Source of the DNA: Phycisphaerales bacterium
Lineage (GTDB): Bacteria; Planctomycetota; Phycisphaerae; Phycisphaerales; UBA1924
Length of the DNA stretch: 64,000 nt
Assembly (NCBI GenBank): GCA_029260295.1
Contig: JAJDDN010000008.1
Coordinates: 496,001-560,000, forward strand
Direction of reading: 5' to 3'
Every line of letters starts with the position of its first letter. Position 1 is the first letter of the stretch. The notes under the pieces were generated by a model. That model was not told the DNA's origin. It ran no database searches and saw only the letters and a program-made list of their open reading frames with translations. Made by a program: the position numbers and the translations under genes. Positions 8,834 through 17,672 of this stretch are shown here, piece by piece.

Positions 8834-10275
8834 GAATAGTTCCTATTTGTCTTTGGTTGCATGAGTATCCAGTAGAGCACGACGGAGATCAGAACGCCAA
8901 CGAACCAGGCGTAGTTGTAGATGCTGTCGAAATATGCTGGAAAGATTGCTTTGTGTGATGCGGCGTTGATGAAGCCGGGCAGGTTGGGGAGGACGGCGAT
9001 AACCAATACGATCATGGCTCGCCAGTTGACGCCTTTGAACGGTCCGTTGGCGTCGTACAGATCGTCGGTATCAATCTTGGTTTTTCGGATAATGAAGTAG
9101 TCGCATAGCATGATCCCGACGATGGGACCAAGCAGAGCGCTGTATCCGATCAGCCATGTGAAGATGTACGCGCCCATGTCCTCGACGAGCCGCCAAGGCA
9201 TGATGAGTACGCCGATGGCGCATGTCATTAATCCGCCTAGTCGGAAGCTGATTTTGGTGGGCGAGATGTTTGAGAACCCGTTGGCCGGGGATACGACATT
9301 GGCCGCGAGGTTTGTTGAGAGCGTCGCAATCAGCAATGCGATCATTGAAATCACAACAATGACTGGCGAGCCCATCTTGGCGACCAGATCCACTGGGTTC
9401 CAGATCGCCTCTCCAAAGAGGATGACGGTTGCCCCAGTGACGATGATGCCGATGAAGCAGAAGAGGGTCATGGTCGGGGGCAGGCCGATGAGCTGCCCAG
9501 TGACCTGATCCTTTTGGGACTTGCTATAGCGTGTGAAGTCGGGGATGTTCAGACTCAGCGTCGCCCAGAACCCGACCATCGCGGTGAGCTGCGGGAAGAA
9601 GATCTTCCAGAAACTCGAGCCCTCGGCGTAGTTGGTCTTTGAAGTGAACAAATCGCCGGGGTTGTCAACCTTGACCAGTGCCCAGATGAGCAATGCAACA
9701 CCCGAAGCGATCAAGAACGGGGCCGCCCATGATTCGAGATGTTTGATGGATTCAACGCCCCGAATCACGATCACAACATGAATGAGCCAGAACGCGAGGA
9801 AACTGGCGAACTGAATACTGGTAATACCCAATACAGGCAACACGGTTTTGTCAAGCGCCGGATCAAAGACCCCAAGCACACCTAAAATCGTGTACAACGC
9901 AGCCCCGCCGATCCAGCATTGAATACCGAACCAACCGCACGCTACGAGTGATCGTGCGACCGAGGGGATATGGGCTCCGGAAATACCAAAGCTTGCGCGA
10001 ACAAGAACCGGGAATGGGACGCCGAGCTTTGTACCGGCATGGCCGTTGAGGATCATGGGGATGAGCACGATCATGTTCCCCGTCATCACCGTCAGGGTCG
10101 CCTGCCACCAGTTCATGCCCAGGCTGACCATACCCGCGGCGAGCATATAAGTCGGGATGCACACGGCCATCCCGATCCACAAGGCCGCGATATTCCACGA
10201 ACTCCAGGTTCTATCTTCGATAGCAACCGGCGCAAGGTCGGCATTGATGAGTGGGTTGTTGGTGCTGCTATCCAT
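8830..10275 (-). CDS. NCS1-family nucleobase:cation symporter
   Basis: This 481-residue integral membrane protein has about twelve hydrophobic helices. The N-terminal WSSWNIAALWIGMAVCIP and the conserved GLPPTM region are typical of the NCS1 (cytosine/uracil/allantoin/hydantoin permease) family. It should import uracil, thymine or a hydantoin with Na+ or H+ across the inner membrane. It directly abuts beta-ureidopropionase (stop at 10276-10278, start at 10275) and overlaps the aminotransferase start by 4 bp, so it belongs to the catabolic operon. The context favours uracil/dihydropyrimidine as substrate. Confidence 0.9.
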   Translation of the reverse strand: MDSSTNNPLINADLAPVAIEDRTWSSWNIAALWIGMAVCIPTYMLAAGMVSLGMNWWQATLTVMTGNMIVLIPMILNGHAGTKLGVPFPVLVRASFGISGAHIPSVARSLVACGWFGIQCWIGGAALYTILGVLGVFDPALDKTVLPVLGITSIQFASFLAFWLIHVVIVIRGVESIKHLESWAAPFLIASGVALLIWALVKVDNPGDLFTSKTNYAEGSSFWKIFFPQLTAMVGFWATLSLNIPDFTRYSKSQKDQVTGQLIGLPPTMTLFCFIGIIVTGATVILFGEAIWNPVDLVAKMGSPVIVVISMIALLIATLSTNLAANVVSPANGFSNISPTKISFRLGGLMTCAIGVLIMPWRLVEDMGAYIFTWLIGYSALLGPIVGIMLCDYFIIRKTKIDTDDLYDANGPFKGVNWRAMIVLVIAVLPNLPGFINAASHKAIFPAYFDSIYNYAWFVGVLISVVLYWILMQPKTNRNYS

Positions 10276-11145
10276 TTAGATCTCGGTGAGTGAGCCGTAG
10301 GATTCGGGGCGACGATCGCGGAAGAACTGCCATGTGTCACGGACCTCGCGGATCATGTCGAGATCCAGATCGGCGATCACGACTTCGTCATTGTCGCGGG
10401 AGCCCTCGACGATGATCTGTCCGCGAGGGTTGCAGAAGTAGGACTGCCCGTAGAACTTGCCGATGTTCCATGGAGCTTCGGTGCCGACACGGTTGATCGC
10501 TCCGACGAAGTACTGATTGGCCACAGCGTGTGCCGGCTGCTCAAGTTTCCAAAGATACTCGCTCAATCCAGCAACAGTCGCCGACGGATTAAACACAATC
10601 TCTGCACCATTGAGCCCTAGAGCGCGAGCCCCTTCTGGGAAGTGGCGGTCATAGCAGATGTAGACGCCGATCTTGCCGAAGATGGTGTCGAAGACGGGGT
10701 AGCCTCCGTTGCCTGGCTTGAAGTAGAACTTCTCCCAGAACCCCGGCTGGCAATGCGGGATGTGGTGCTTGCGGTATTTGCCGAGGTAGTTGCCCTGCTC
10801 ATCGATCACGGCCGCGGTGTTGTAATACACGCCGGTCATAGGGACTTCATAGATCGGGACAACCATGACCATCCGGTGCTTCTTGGCGAGCTCCTGCATG
10901 AGCTTGATGGTTGGGCCATCGGGGATGGGTTCGGCGATTTCGTACCAGCGGGAATCCTGCTCGGCGCAGAAGTAGGGGCCGTAGAATATCTCTTGGAGAC
11001 AGCACACATTGGCGCCCTTCTCAGCGGCCTCTTCAATTAGTGTTACATGCTTGTCGATCATCGCCTTCTTGATCGCGGCCATGTCGTCTGAGTCAGGCAG
11101 CGCGTTTGCTGCTTGGATGAGTGCGGTTCGTGTAATTCGTGGCAT
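10276..11145 (-). CDS. Beta-ureidopropionase (N-carbamoyl-beta-alanine amidohydrolase)
   Basis: This 289-residue nitrilase-superfamily enzyme shows the catalytic triad: Glu in CCLQEIFYGPYFCAEQ (near residue 52), Lys in GKYRKHHIPH (near 125), and Cys in GVYICYDRHFPEG (near 160). It hydrolyses N-carbamoyl-beta-alanine to beta-alanine, CO2 and ammonia, the third step of pyrimidine breakdown. The stretch KFYGQSYFCNPRGQII resembles eukaryotic and bacterial beta-ureidopropionases more closely than N-carbamoylputrescine amidase, which is the main alternative. It is the second gene of the operon, 32 bp after mmsA. Confidence 0.92.
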   Translation of the reverse strand: MPRITRTALIQAANALPDSDDMAAIKKAMIDKHVTLIEEAAEKGANVCCLQEIFYGPYFCAEQDSRWYEIAEPIPDGPTIKLMQELAKKHRMVMVVPIYEVPMTGVYYNTAAVIDEQGNYLGKYRKHHIPHCQPGFWEKFYFKPGNGGYPVFDTIFGKIGVYICYDRHFPEGARALGLNGAEIVFNPSATVAGLSEYLWKLEQPAHAVANQYFVGAINRVGTEAPWNIGKFYGQSYFCNPRGQIIVEGSRDNDEVVIADLDLDMIREVRDTWQFFRDRRPESYGSLTEI

Positions 11146-11177
11146 ATGTGATACTTTCTAAAGGGTAATTTTGAGTC

Positions 11178-12674
11178 TTAGATCCACCGTCGGACAGTCA
11201 CGCGTGATTTCGTGAAGAAACGCACGCCGTCTTCGCCGTTGGTGTGGAGATCGCCGTAGAAGGATTTTTTCCATCCAGCGAACGGGAACGCCGCCATTGG
11301 TGCAGGAACACCGACATTGACCCCCAGCATTCCAGCCTGGACGGTGCTTTCGAATCGGTGGGCCGCGTTTCCAGAGTCGGTGAAAATCACGGACATGTTG
11401 CCGTAGTCAGATTTGTTGACCTCCGTCACCGCTGCATCGAGCGTCGGGGCTCGCATGATCGAAAGGACTGGGCCGAAGATCTCTTCTGAAACGATGCTCA
11501 TATCCGATGTGGTGTTGTCGAAGATGGTCGGGCCAACAAAGCAGCCGGCCTTTGGCATGTCCGAGTTGCGACCATCAACAAGGAGATCCGCACCCGATTT
11601 GACACCCGCTTCGATGTACTTGATCACGCGATCATGCGCCGCTTGGTCTTGCAGTGGGCCCATGTGCGTGTTGCGATCACACCCACGCCCGACATTGACG
11701 CCCTTGGTCTTGGCAACCAATCCTGGGACGAGCCAGTCCGCGGCATCCCCCACTGCTACAACAACAGACCCTGCTAAGCAGCGTTGACCGGTGTTGCCGA
11801 ACGCAGAACCGAACACGCCGTCGATGGCGGCTTCACGGTTGGCATCTGGCATGATGATCGAGAAATTCTTGGCCCCACACATACACTGGACCCGCTTGTC
11901 ATGAGCGCACCCGGTTTCGTAGATGTACTTGCCGGCAGCGGTTGATCCAACGAACGACACCGCTTTCACATCGTCATGCTTGATCAGATGATTCACAACA
12001 TCGGGCCCGCCATGCACAAGATTGAGAACTCCCTCAGGGAACCCGGCCTCTTGAGCCAGTTCGATCGCACGAACGGTGGACATGGGATCGCGTTCTGAGG
12101 GCTTGAGTACAAAGGTATTTCCGCACGCGACAGCCATTGGCCACATCCAGAGCGGGACCATCATCGGGAAGTTGAAGGGAGTGATCCCGGCGCATACGCC
12201 GATCGGCAAACGATCAACCGATGAATCGATCCCCACGCCGCCCTCGTCTTCTGTTCTACAGAATGAAGAGGACACCGCGATCTGCGGGAGTGACCGCCCC
12301 ATCATCAGGATCGGAGCCCCGCACGCGTGTTCGATGCAATCAATGCCACGCCGGACAGACCCGATCGCTTCAGCGGTGGTCTTGCCATGCTCTTGAACGA
12401 TGATCTCTGCGAGCTCATCAACATGGCTCTCAAGAATCGTCTTGTACTTGAACAGCGGCTGGATCCGATCCCCGACCGGGGTATTGGCCCATGCCGGGAA
12501 CGCGGCCGCCGCGGCTTGGATCGCTTTCTCAGCAGCTTGGACATCATCCAGCGGCACAGACGAGATCGGCTCCCCGGTCCCGGGGTTTATATTGATCCGC
12601 TGGGTCGCGCTGGATCCAACAAGTTTTTGGCCCGCAATGATGTGCGGCAAGACGGGGGTTTGGGTTTCACTCAT
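11178..12674 (-). CDS. mmsA: Methylmalonate-semialdehyde dehydrogenase (CoA-acylating)
   Basis: This 498-residue aldehyde dehydrogenase superfamily member starts NINPGTGEPISSVPLDD and contains GVCAGITPFNFPMMVPLWMWP, typical of MmsA/ALDH6. NAD binding uses VSFVGSTAAGKYIYE, the catalytic cysteine is in NTGQRCLAGS (near 285), and EIFGPVLSIMRAPTL follows. The glutamate general base of ordinary ALDHs is replaced in CMCGAKNFSIIMPDAN, as expected for a CoA-acylating enzyme. It converts malonate or methylmalonate semialdehyde to acetyl- or propionyl-CoA, closing the uracil/thymine route. It is the first gene of the leftward operon, so the promoter should lie between 12675 and 12891. Confidence 0.93.
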   Translation of the reverse strand: MSETQTPVLPHIIAGQKLVGSSATQRININPGTGEPISSVPLDDVQAAEKAIQAAAAAFPAWANTPVGDRIQPLFKYKTILESHVDELAEIIVQEHGKTTAEAIGSVRRGIDCIEHACGAPILMMGRSLPQIAVSSSFCRTEDEGGVGIDSSVDRLPIGVCAGITPFNFPMMVPLWMWPMAVACGNTFVLKPSERDPMSTVRAIELAQEAGFPEGVLNLVHGGPDVVNHLIKHDDVKAVSFVGSTAAGKYIYETGCAHDKRVQCMCGAKNFSIIMPDANREAAIDGVFGSAFGNTGQRCLAGSVVVAVGDAADWLVPGLVAKTKGVNVGRGCDRNTHMGPLQDQAAHDRVIKYIEAGVKSGADLLVDGRNSDMPKAGCFVGPTIFDNTTSDMSIVSEEIFGPVLSIMRAPTLDAAVTEVNKSDYGNMSVIFTDSGNAAHRFESTVQAGMLGVNVGVPAPMAAFPFAGWKKSFYGDLHTNGEDGVRFFTKSRVTVRRWI

Positions 12675-12891
12675 GTTCTCAATGTCCTTCTGGCAAGTGT
12701 CTTGTGTTCGTGATATTTCGTAGCGTTCAGAGCAGATTGTATGGATTCATCCGCAATCGTGATTATCGCAGGAAACCGACCAAATTGCAAGTGCTCATAT
12801 CCTTTGCAACCATTGAACGGATATTGGGTACACTAGACATCAGCGATTCCGTTGTGGGTCTCACAATTTCCGGCCACTATCAAGGACAAGC

Positions 12892-14808
12892 ATGTCGAAA
12901 TACAACAAGCTCAGTGCGGTTGTTGCTATTGGAGCAATTTCAACACTTCCAACGATCTCCAGTGCTCAAACAGACGGATACATGAACAATCAGTCTCTGA
13001 GCGACACGATCCAATCGATTGCATCCTCCAGTGACCACGCTTGGGAGTCAACCATCGGCACAAGTCTCGATGGGAGCCCAATCAGGTTGATCACGCTCGC
13101 GGGCTCAGCGGATTCAGCCACAACCAAACCGGCCATGCTGATCACCGCTGGGATCGATGGCCGCTATCTTGCCGGCACCGAAACGGCAACGCGTATAGCG
13201 CAGCAAATTCTCAATGATCATTCCGAGATACTCGAATCGATGACGATCTACATCATCCCCCGCGTAAACCCAGATGGGGCACACCGGAATCTGAACCGAC
13301 TCACTATGGGGCATTCAGGAAATAATCGCCTCGTCGATGACGACCGCGATCGTAGCATGAACGAAGATGATTCCGATGATCTCAATGGCGACGGCCTCAT
13401 CACTATGATGCGTCGTCTCAATCCGCCAATCGATGATCCAGCGACCCACCTCGCTGACCCGAGCGACCCTAGGCTCAATATCGAACCCGACCACAAAGAA
13501 GATCAGCGAACAAGCTTTACCCTATATTCAGAGGGCCTCGATAATGACGGCGACGGCCGGATCAATGAAGATGGTTTCGGAAGCGTTGATCTGGACATGA
13601 ACTTCATGCACCGCTGGGACGAGCACGGAACCCACGCCGGGCGATACCCGCTCTCTGAACCCGAGTCGATGGCACTCGCAAAGTTCGTACTAAATCACGA
13701 CAACATCGTCATGGCGGTAACCCTTGGACGCCATGATAACCTAATCAACCAGCCCGACTCCAAAGCCAAAGACATCACCGGCACCGCACCCAAAGTAATC
13801 GATAGCAACGATGCTGATTTGTACAAACAAACCGGCGAGTTGTTTAAAGATGCAACCGGATTTAAATACGCCTCTAAAGAGGACATCTCGGGCAGCTTCC
13901 ACGCGTGGCTCTACGCACAAAGAGGAATCCCGAGCTTTGCGGTCAATCCATGGAGCCGCCCGGAGCCCCAAAGCGATGACAAAGACAAGGATTCCGGTGC
14001 CGATTCTGTTGAAAGCAACACAGAATCGGAACCAGATTTTTCAGGCCTGACGCCATCGGGTATCGGTGATATCAGCCAGGAAACCATCGATGAGTTGATG
14101 GCCGCGTACGAAGCCGAGAATGGCGAGCCGGTGGATAACTCGATGATCGCCTCGGTAACGCCCGAGATGATTGTCGGATTTGCAGCCCAAGCGGGTATCG
14201 TGGTACAAAGAGTCAAGATTTCTGAATCCTTGGATGAGGAACCAGCGGAGGTTGAAAAACCCAAGAAAAAGAAAAAATCAGAAGACGCCAAATGGATCGA
14301 GTACTTTGAGCAGGCAGGAATCAATGGCTTTGTTGATTGGCAGCCATTTGATCACCCAACATTGGGAGAGGTTGAAATCGGCGGCTTTGTCCCGCTCTCA
14401 AAGATTAATCCACCAGCCGATCAACTTGACAGTATCTCTGAAAAGCTCACGCAGTTTGTGGTGGATCTCACCGCCAATCGCCCCGAGATTTCAATCGTTG
14501 GACCTGAGATCAAAGAGCTTGCCAGCGGGCTCTATGAAGTTAGGATATCGATCGTAAATCACGGAAAGATGCCTACTTCAACATCGTTTTCCCAGACTAA
14601 GCACACCATCCGGCCGACCGTTGTACGCTTGTCAACCGAAGTTGACAAAATTTTGACCGGCCAACGCGTCTCAAGAATCTGGGGCATCAACGCCCACGGC
14701 GGTCACTCGGATCACCGCTGGATAATCCGCTCAGACAACATCAAATCTGAATCAATCACCATACTCGACCCACGCTTCGGCAAACAAACACTCAATCTTG
14801 GACTTTAA
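12892..14808 (+). CDS. Secreted M14-like peptidase homolog, predicted inactive
   Basis: The start at 12892 follows AAGGACA and gives 638 residues with a signal peptide ending near TISSAQ. The fold matches the downstream zinc carboxypeptidase, including a DDLNGDGLITMMRRLNP acidic loop and a second NDGDGRINEDGFG loop, both probably calcium-binding. The catalytic positions are changed. The neighbour's zinc-binding GNVHGNE reads GIDGRYL here (His to Asp, Glu to Tyr), the later SFTNELW carrying the catalytic glutamate reads SFAVNPW, and the third zinc histidine position is not preserved. A Lys/Glu-rich linker lies near residue 455. I infer a binding or regulatory pseudopeptidase. The next gene starts 3 bp downstream, so they form an operon. 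Confidence 0.8.
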   Translation: MSKYNKLSAVVAIGAISTLPTISSAQTDGYMNNQSLSDTIQSIASSSDHAWESTIGTSLDGSPIRLITLAGSADSATTKPAMLITAGIDGRYLAGTETATRIAQQILNDHSEILESMTIYIIPRVNPDGAHRNLNRLTMGHSGNNRLVDDDRDRSMNEDDSDDLNGDGLITMMRRLNPPIDDPATHLADPSDPRLNIEPDHKEDQRTSFTLYSEGLDNDGDGRINEDGFGSVDLDMNFMHRWDEHGTHAGRYPLSEPESMALAKFVLNHDNIVMAVTLGRHDNLINQPDSKAKDITGTAPKVIDSNDADLYKQTGELFKDATGFKYASKEDISGSFHAWLYAQRGIPSFAVNPWSRPEPQSDDKDKDSGADSVESNTESEPDFSGLTPSGIGDISQETIDELMAAYEAENGEPVDNSMIASVTPEMIVGFAAQAGIVVQRVKISESLDEEPAEVEKPKKKKKSEDAKWIEYFEQAGINGFVDWQPFDHPTLGEVEIGGFVPLSKINPPADQLDSISEKLTQFVVDLTANRPEISIVGPEIKELASGLYEVRISIVNHGKMPTSTSFSQTKHTIRPTVVRLSTEVDKILTGQRVSRIWGINAHGGHSDHRWIIRSDNIKSESITILDPRFGKQTLNLGL

Positions 14809-14811
14809 ACC

Positions 14812-16581
14812 ATGACTATTTTCAATAAATCATACCGCTCGTTGTGCGTTGCAGGTGTTCTGGCTGTCACGGGACTCTGTGCCCCAGCAATTGCCCAGCA
14901 GCAGATCCCATCAGAAGTCGATGTCTCTTGGAATCGTTTCTACAACTACGAAGAGATGACAAAGATCATCCATGATCTGGTCGACGCCTATCCAGAACTG
15001 CTCACACTCGAATCCATTGGAAAGAGCGAGCAAGGGCGGGACATGTGGCTCATCACACTCAACAACCCCAAAACCGGCAAGGACACTGAAAAACCCGGAA
15101 TGTACATCGACGGCAATGTCCACGGCAACGAAATCCAAGCCACCGAAACGGTCCTCTACTCAATCTGGTACCTCACCAAAAGCTATGGGCAGGTCGATCA
15201 ACTTACCGAGATGATGGATCGAGTGTCTTTCTACTTTCTTCCTTCGCAGAACCCAGACGGAAGAGCTGAATGGTTCGGGAATCCAAACACCCCCCACTCT
15301 GCACGCACCGGCCAGCGACCAACAGATAATGATTACGATGGTCTTCTCGATGAAGACGGCCCCGAAGACCTAGATGGCGATGGGCATATTACCCGTATGT
15401 GGAAGATTGATCCCAACGGGAAATACCGGCAGAATGAACTCGATCCACGCATCATTGAGCGTGCACCCGAGGGCATTCAGGGCAATCTGAGCCGCCTCGG
15501 TTCCGAAGGCATCGACAACGACGGCGATGGCCGAATCAATGAAGATGGCCCAGGCGGATACGACATGAACCGCAACTGGCCCAGCGATTGGCAACCCAAC
15601 TACATTCAGCGCGGCGCGGGTGAGTACCCGTTTGATCGAGCGGAAACCAAAGCCGTGGCGAGCTTTATCATCGATCATCCAAATATTGCCGCCGGGCAAA
15701 GTTACCACAACACAGGCGGGATGATTCTTCGCGGCCCGGGCGCCAAGTATCTCGGAAATCTGTACCCGAGATCCGACAGATCCGTGTATGACAAACTCGG
15801 CGAGGCCGGGGAAGACATGCTTCCTTATTACGACTACATGGTTATCCATGCGGATCTCTACACGGTCCATGGTGGGTTCGTCAACTGGCTCGCCGAAGGG
15901 CTTGGGATCGTCAGCTTCACCAACGAACTCTGGACCAACTCACGCATCATGCCGGATCCGGACCGGGAGTTTTCTGATTCTGAACGCATGCACTGGCAAG
16001 ACAGAATGCTTTTCGGACAAACCTTTACTGGGTACACCCAATACGACCACCCAACTCACGGCAAGGTTCTCATCGGGGGAGGCACTAAGTTTTCATCGCG
16101 TGTTACCCCGCCATTTATGCTTGAAGAAGGATGCCACCGAAACTTTGCCTTTACAATGTTCCATGCTGCCAATATGCCTGAACTGGAGTTTAAATGGGTT
16201 GGTATCGAGCAGCTTGAATCCAAACTTTGGGAAATCACAGTTGAGATTGAAAACTCAAAGATAATCCCATCACGCCTAGGACTTGCGGCTCAGAAGAATA
16301 TTGGAATGCCTGATCTGCTATCACTCTCTGGCGCAAAGGTTGTTCTGTCTGGAACACTTTCGGATCGATTTGACAACTCGATTCAGCCTACCGAACATCG
16401 CCCCGAGCTTCTCTTTGTGAACAGCGGCATTTCTGGCAATGACCAGAGCACATTTCGCTTCTTTGTTGAAGGGCGAAAGGGCGCAACAATATCACTGAGG
16501 TATTCAGCCGAAAAAGCAGCTGACATAGACATTCAGTTCTCATTAGTAGATACCGAAAACGCACTGCAAAACCAGGACTAA
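14812..16581 (+). CDS. Secreted M14 family zinc carboxypeptidase
   Basis: This 589-residue protein has a signal peptide ending APAIAQ. The M14 zinc site is intact: His104 and Glu107 in GNVHGNE, and a later histidine in GQSYHNTGG; the catalytic glutamate is in SFTNELW. As in many planctomycete M14 proteins, a DLDGDGHITRMWKIDP loop and an NDGDGRINEDGPG loop are inserted, likely binding calcium. The C-terminal ~150 residues form a beta-rich accessory domain. It should remove C-terminal residues from peptides outside the cytoplasm. It is co-transcribed with the degenerate paralog just upstream. Confidence 0.88.
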   Translation: MTIFNKSYRSLCVAGVLAVTGLCAPAIAQQQIPSEVDVSWNRFYNYEEMTKIIHDLVDAYPELLTLESIGKSEQGRDMWLITLNNPKTGKDTEKPGMYIDGNVHGNEIQATETVLYSIWYLTKSYGQVDQLTEMMDRVSFYFLPSQNPDGRAEWFGNPNTPHSARTGQRPTDNDYDGLLDEDGPEDLDGDGHITRMWKIDPNGKYRQNELDPRIIERAPEGIQGNLSRLGSEGIDNDGDGRINEDGPGGYDMNRNWPSDWQPNYIQRGAGEYPFDRAETKAVASFIIDHPNIAAGQSYHNTGGMILRGPGAKYLGNLYPRSDRSVYDKLGEAGEDMLPYYDYMVIHADLYTVHGGFVNWLAEGLGIVSFTNELWTNSRIMPDPDREFSDSERMHWQDRMLFGQTFTGYTQYDHPTHGKVLIGGGTKFSSRVTPPFMLEEGCHRNFAFTMFHAANMPELEFKWVGIEQLESKLWEITVEIENSKIIPSRLGLAAQKNIGMPDLLSLSGAKVVLSGTLSDRFDNSIQPTEHRPELLFVNSGISGNDQSTFRFFVEGRKGATISLRYSAEKAADIDIQFSLVDTENALQNQD

Positions 16582-16637
16582 TCTCTCGCCACACCCTACA
16601 GCAAAATCTCTTTATATAACCGTGGATCTGCCGAGTT

Positions 16638-17672
16638 CTATCGCACTACCCACGATTCATTTCCGGTTACCAGTGCTTGTAAATCAGGCTGGTCACTCTT
16701 CGCCTTTGCTTCATCGAGCTGCTGATATAACAGTTCGTTGTAGGTTGGCTTTGTTGGATCGGCGTGGAGGATCCCCATGGGTTCTGGAAACTCTGGGTAG
16801 GACATCTGGGCGTACATATTTGCAAGGAACATATCGGTTTCATCGTGGACGATGAGATCCGCCTCGGAAACGCCGTTCTTGCCTATAGCGACAACTTCAG
16901 GGTGACCGTTGTTGAATCGGATGCCCTTCTCGCTATCGGCACCGAAGATAAGTGGCTTGCCATGCTCGACTTTAATCGTGCTATCACTCATCGTTTCTTT
17001 CTGCGATGCGTAGAACCATGCCTTGTGATTAAAGATATTGCAGTCTTGGTAGACCTCAATAAACGCGGTGCCTTTGTGGGCCATGCCGCGTTTGTAGATG
17101 GTGTCCATGGCCTTCATATCAACATCGAGGCTACGGGCAATAAAGGTGCAGCCGGTTGCGACAGCGATCGCAATGGGGTTGATCGGGTAATCAATAGATC
17201 CGGCAGGCGAGGTCGGCGAGATTTTACCGGTTTCGCTTGTCGGGGAGTACTGGCCTTTGGTGAGGCCATAGATTTTGTTGTTGAGGAGCATGATGGTGAT
17301 GTCCACATTGCGCCGCATGGTGTGGATGGTGTGATTGCCACCGATCGAAAGGAGATCGCCATCGCCTGAGACGACGCAGACCTGGAACTCTGGGTTGGCG
17401 CACTTGACGCCTGTAGCGACCGCGAGGGCACGCCCGTGGATTGAGTGCATGCCGTAGGTGTCTACATAGTACGGGAATCGTGCTGCGCAGCCGATGCCGG
17501 ATACGAAGACGAAGTTTTCTTTCTTCGTTCCCATCCCTGGCAAGGCCTTGCGTACGGCTGCTAAGGCCGCGTAATCACCACAGCCGGGACACCATCGGAC
17601 ATCCTGGTCGGTGGTGAAGTCTTTTGGGGTGTAGACCGGCAGATTTGTATCTGTTGTTTCGATAGTACTCAT
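16638..17672 (-). CDS. korB: 2-oxoglutarate:ferredoxin oxidoreductase, beta subunit
   Basis: This 344-residue thiamine-diphosphate subunit has WCPGCGDYAAL near residue 30, the cofactor-binding VVSGDGDLLSIGGNHTIH, and NNKIYGLTKGQYSPTS in the middle. It pairs with KorA to oxidise 2-oxoglutarate (or a related 2-oxoacid) with CoA, giving succinyl-CoA, CO2 and reduced ferredoxin, or the reverse carboxylation. It lacks an extra ferredoxin domain, as usual for KorB. The ATG overlaps the korA stop by 4 bp, so the two subunits are translationally coupled. Confidence 0.93.
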   Translation of the reverse strand: MSTIETTDTNLPVYTPKDFTTDQDVRWCPGCGDYAALAAVRKALPGMGTKKENFVFVSGIGCAARFPYYVDTYGMHSIHGRALAVATGVKCANPEFQVCVVSGDGDLLSIGGNHTIHTMRRNVDITIMLLNNKIYGLTKGQYSPTSETGKISPTSPAGSIDYPINPIAIAVATGCTFIARSLDVDMKAMDTIYKRGMAHKGTAFIEVYQDCNIFNHKAWFYASQKETMSDSTIKVEHGKPLIFGADSEKGIRFNNGHPEVVAIGKNGVSEADLIVHDETDMFLANMYAQMSYPEFPEPMGILHADPTKPTYNELLYQQLDEAKAKSDQPDLQALVTGNESWVVR

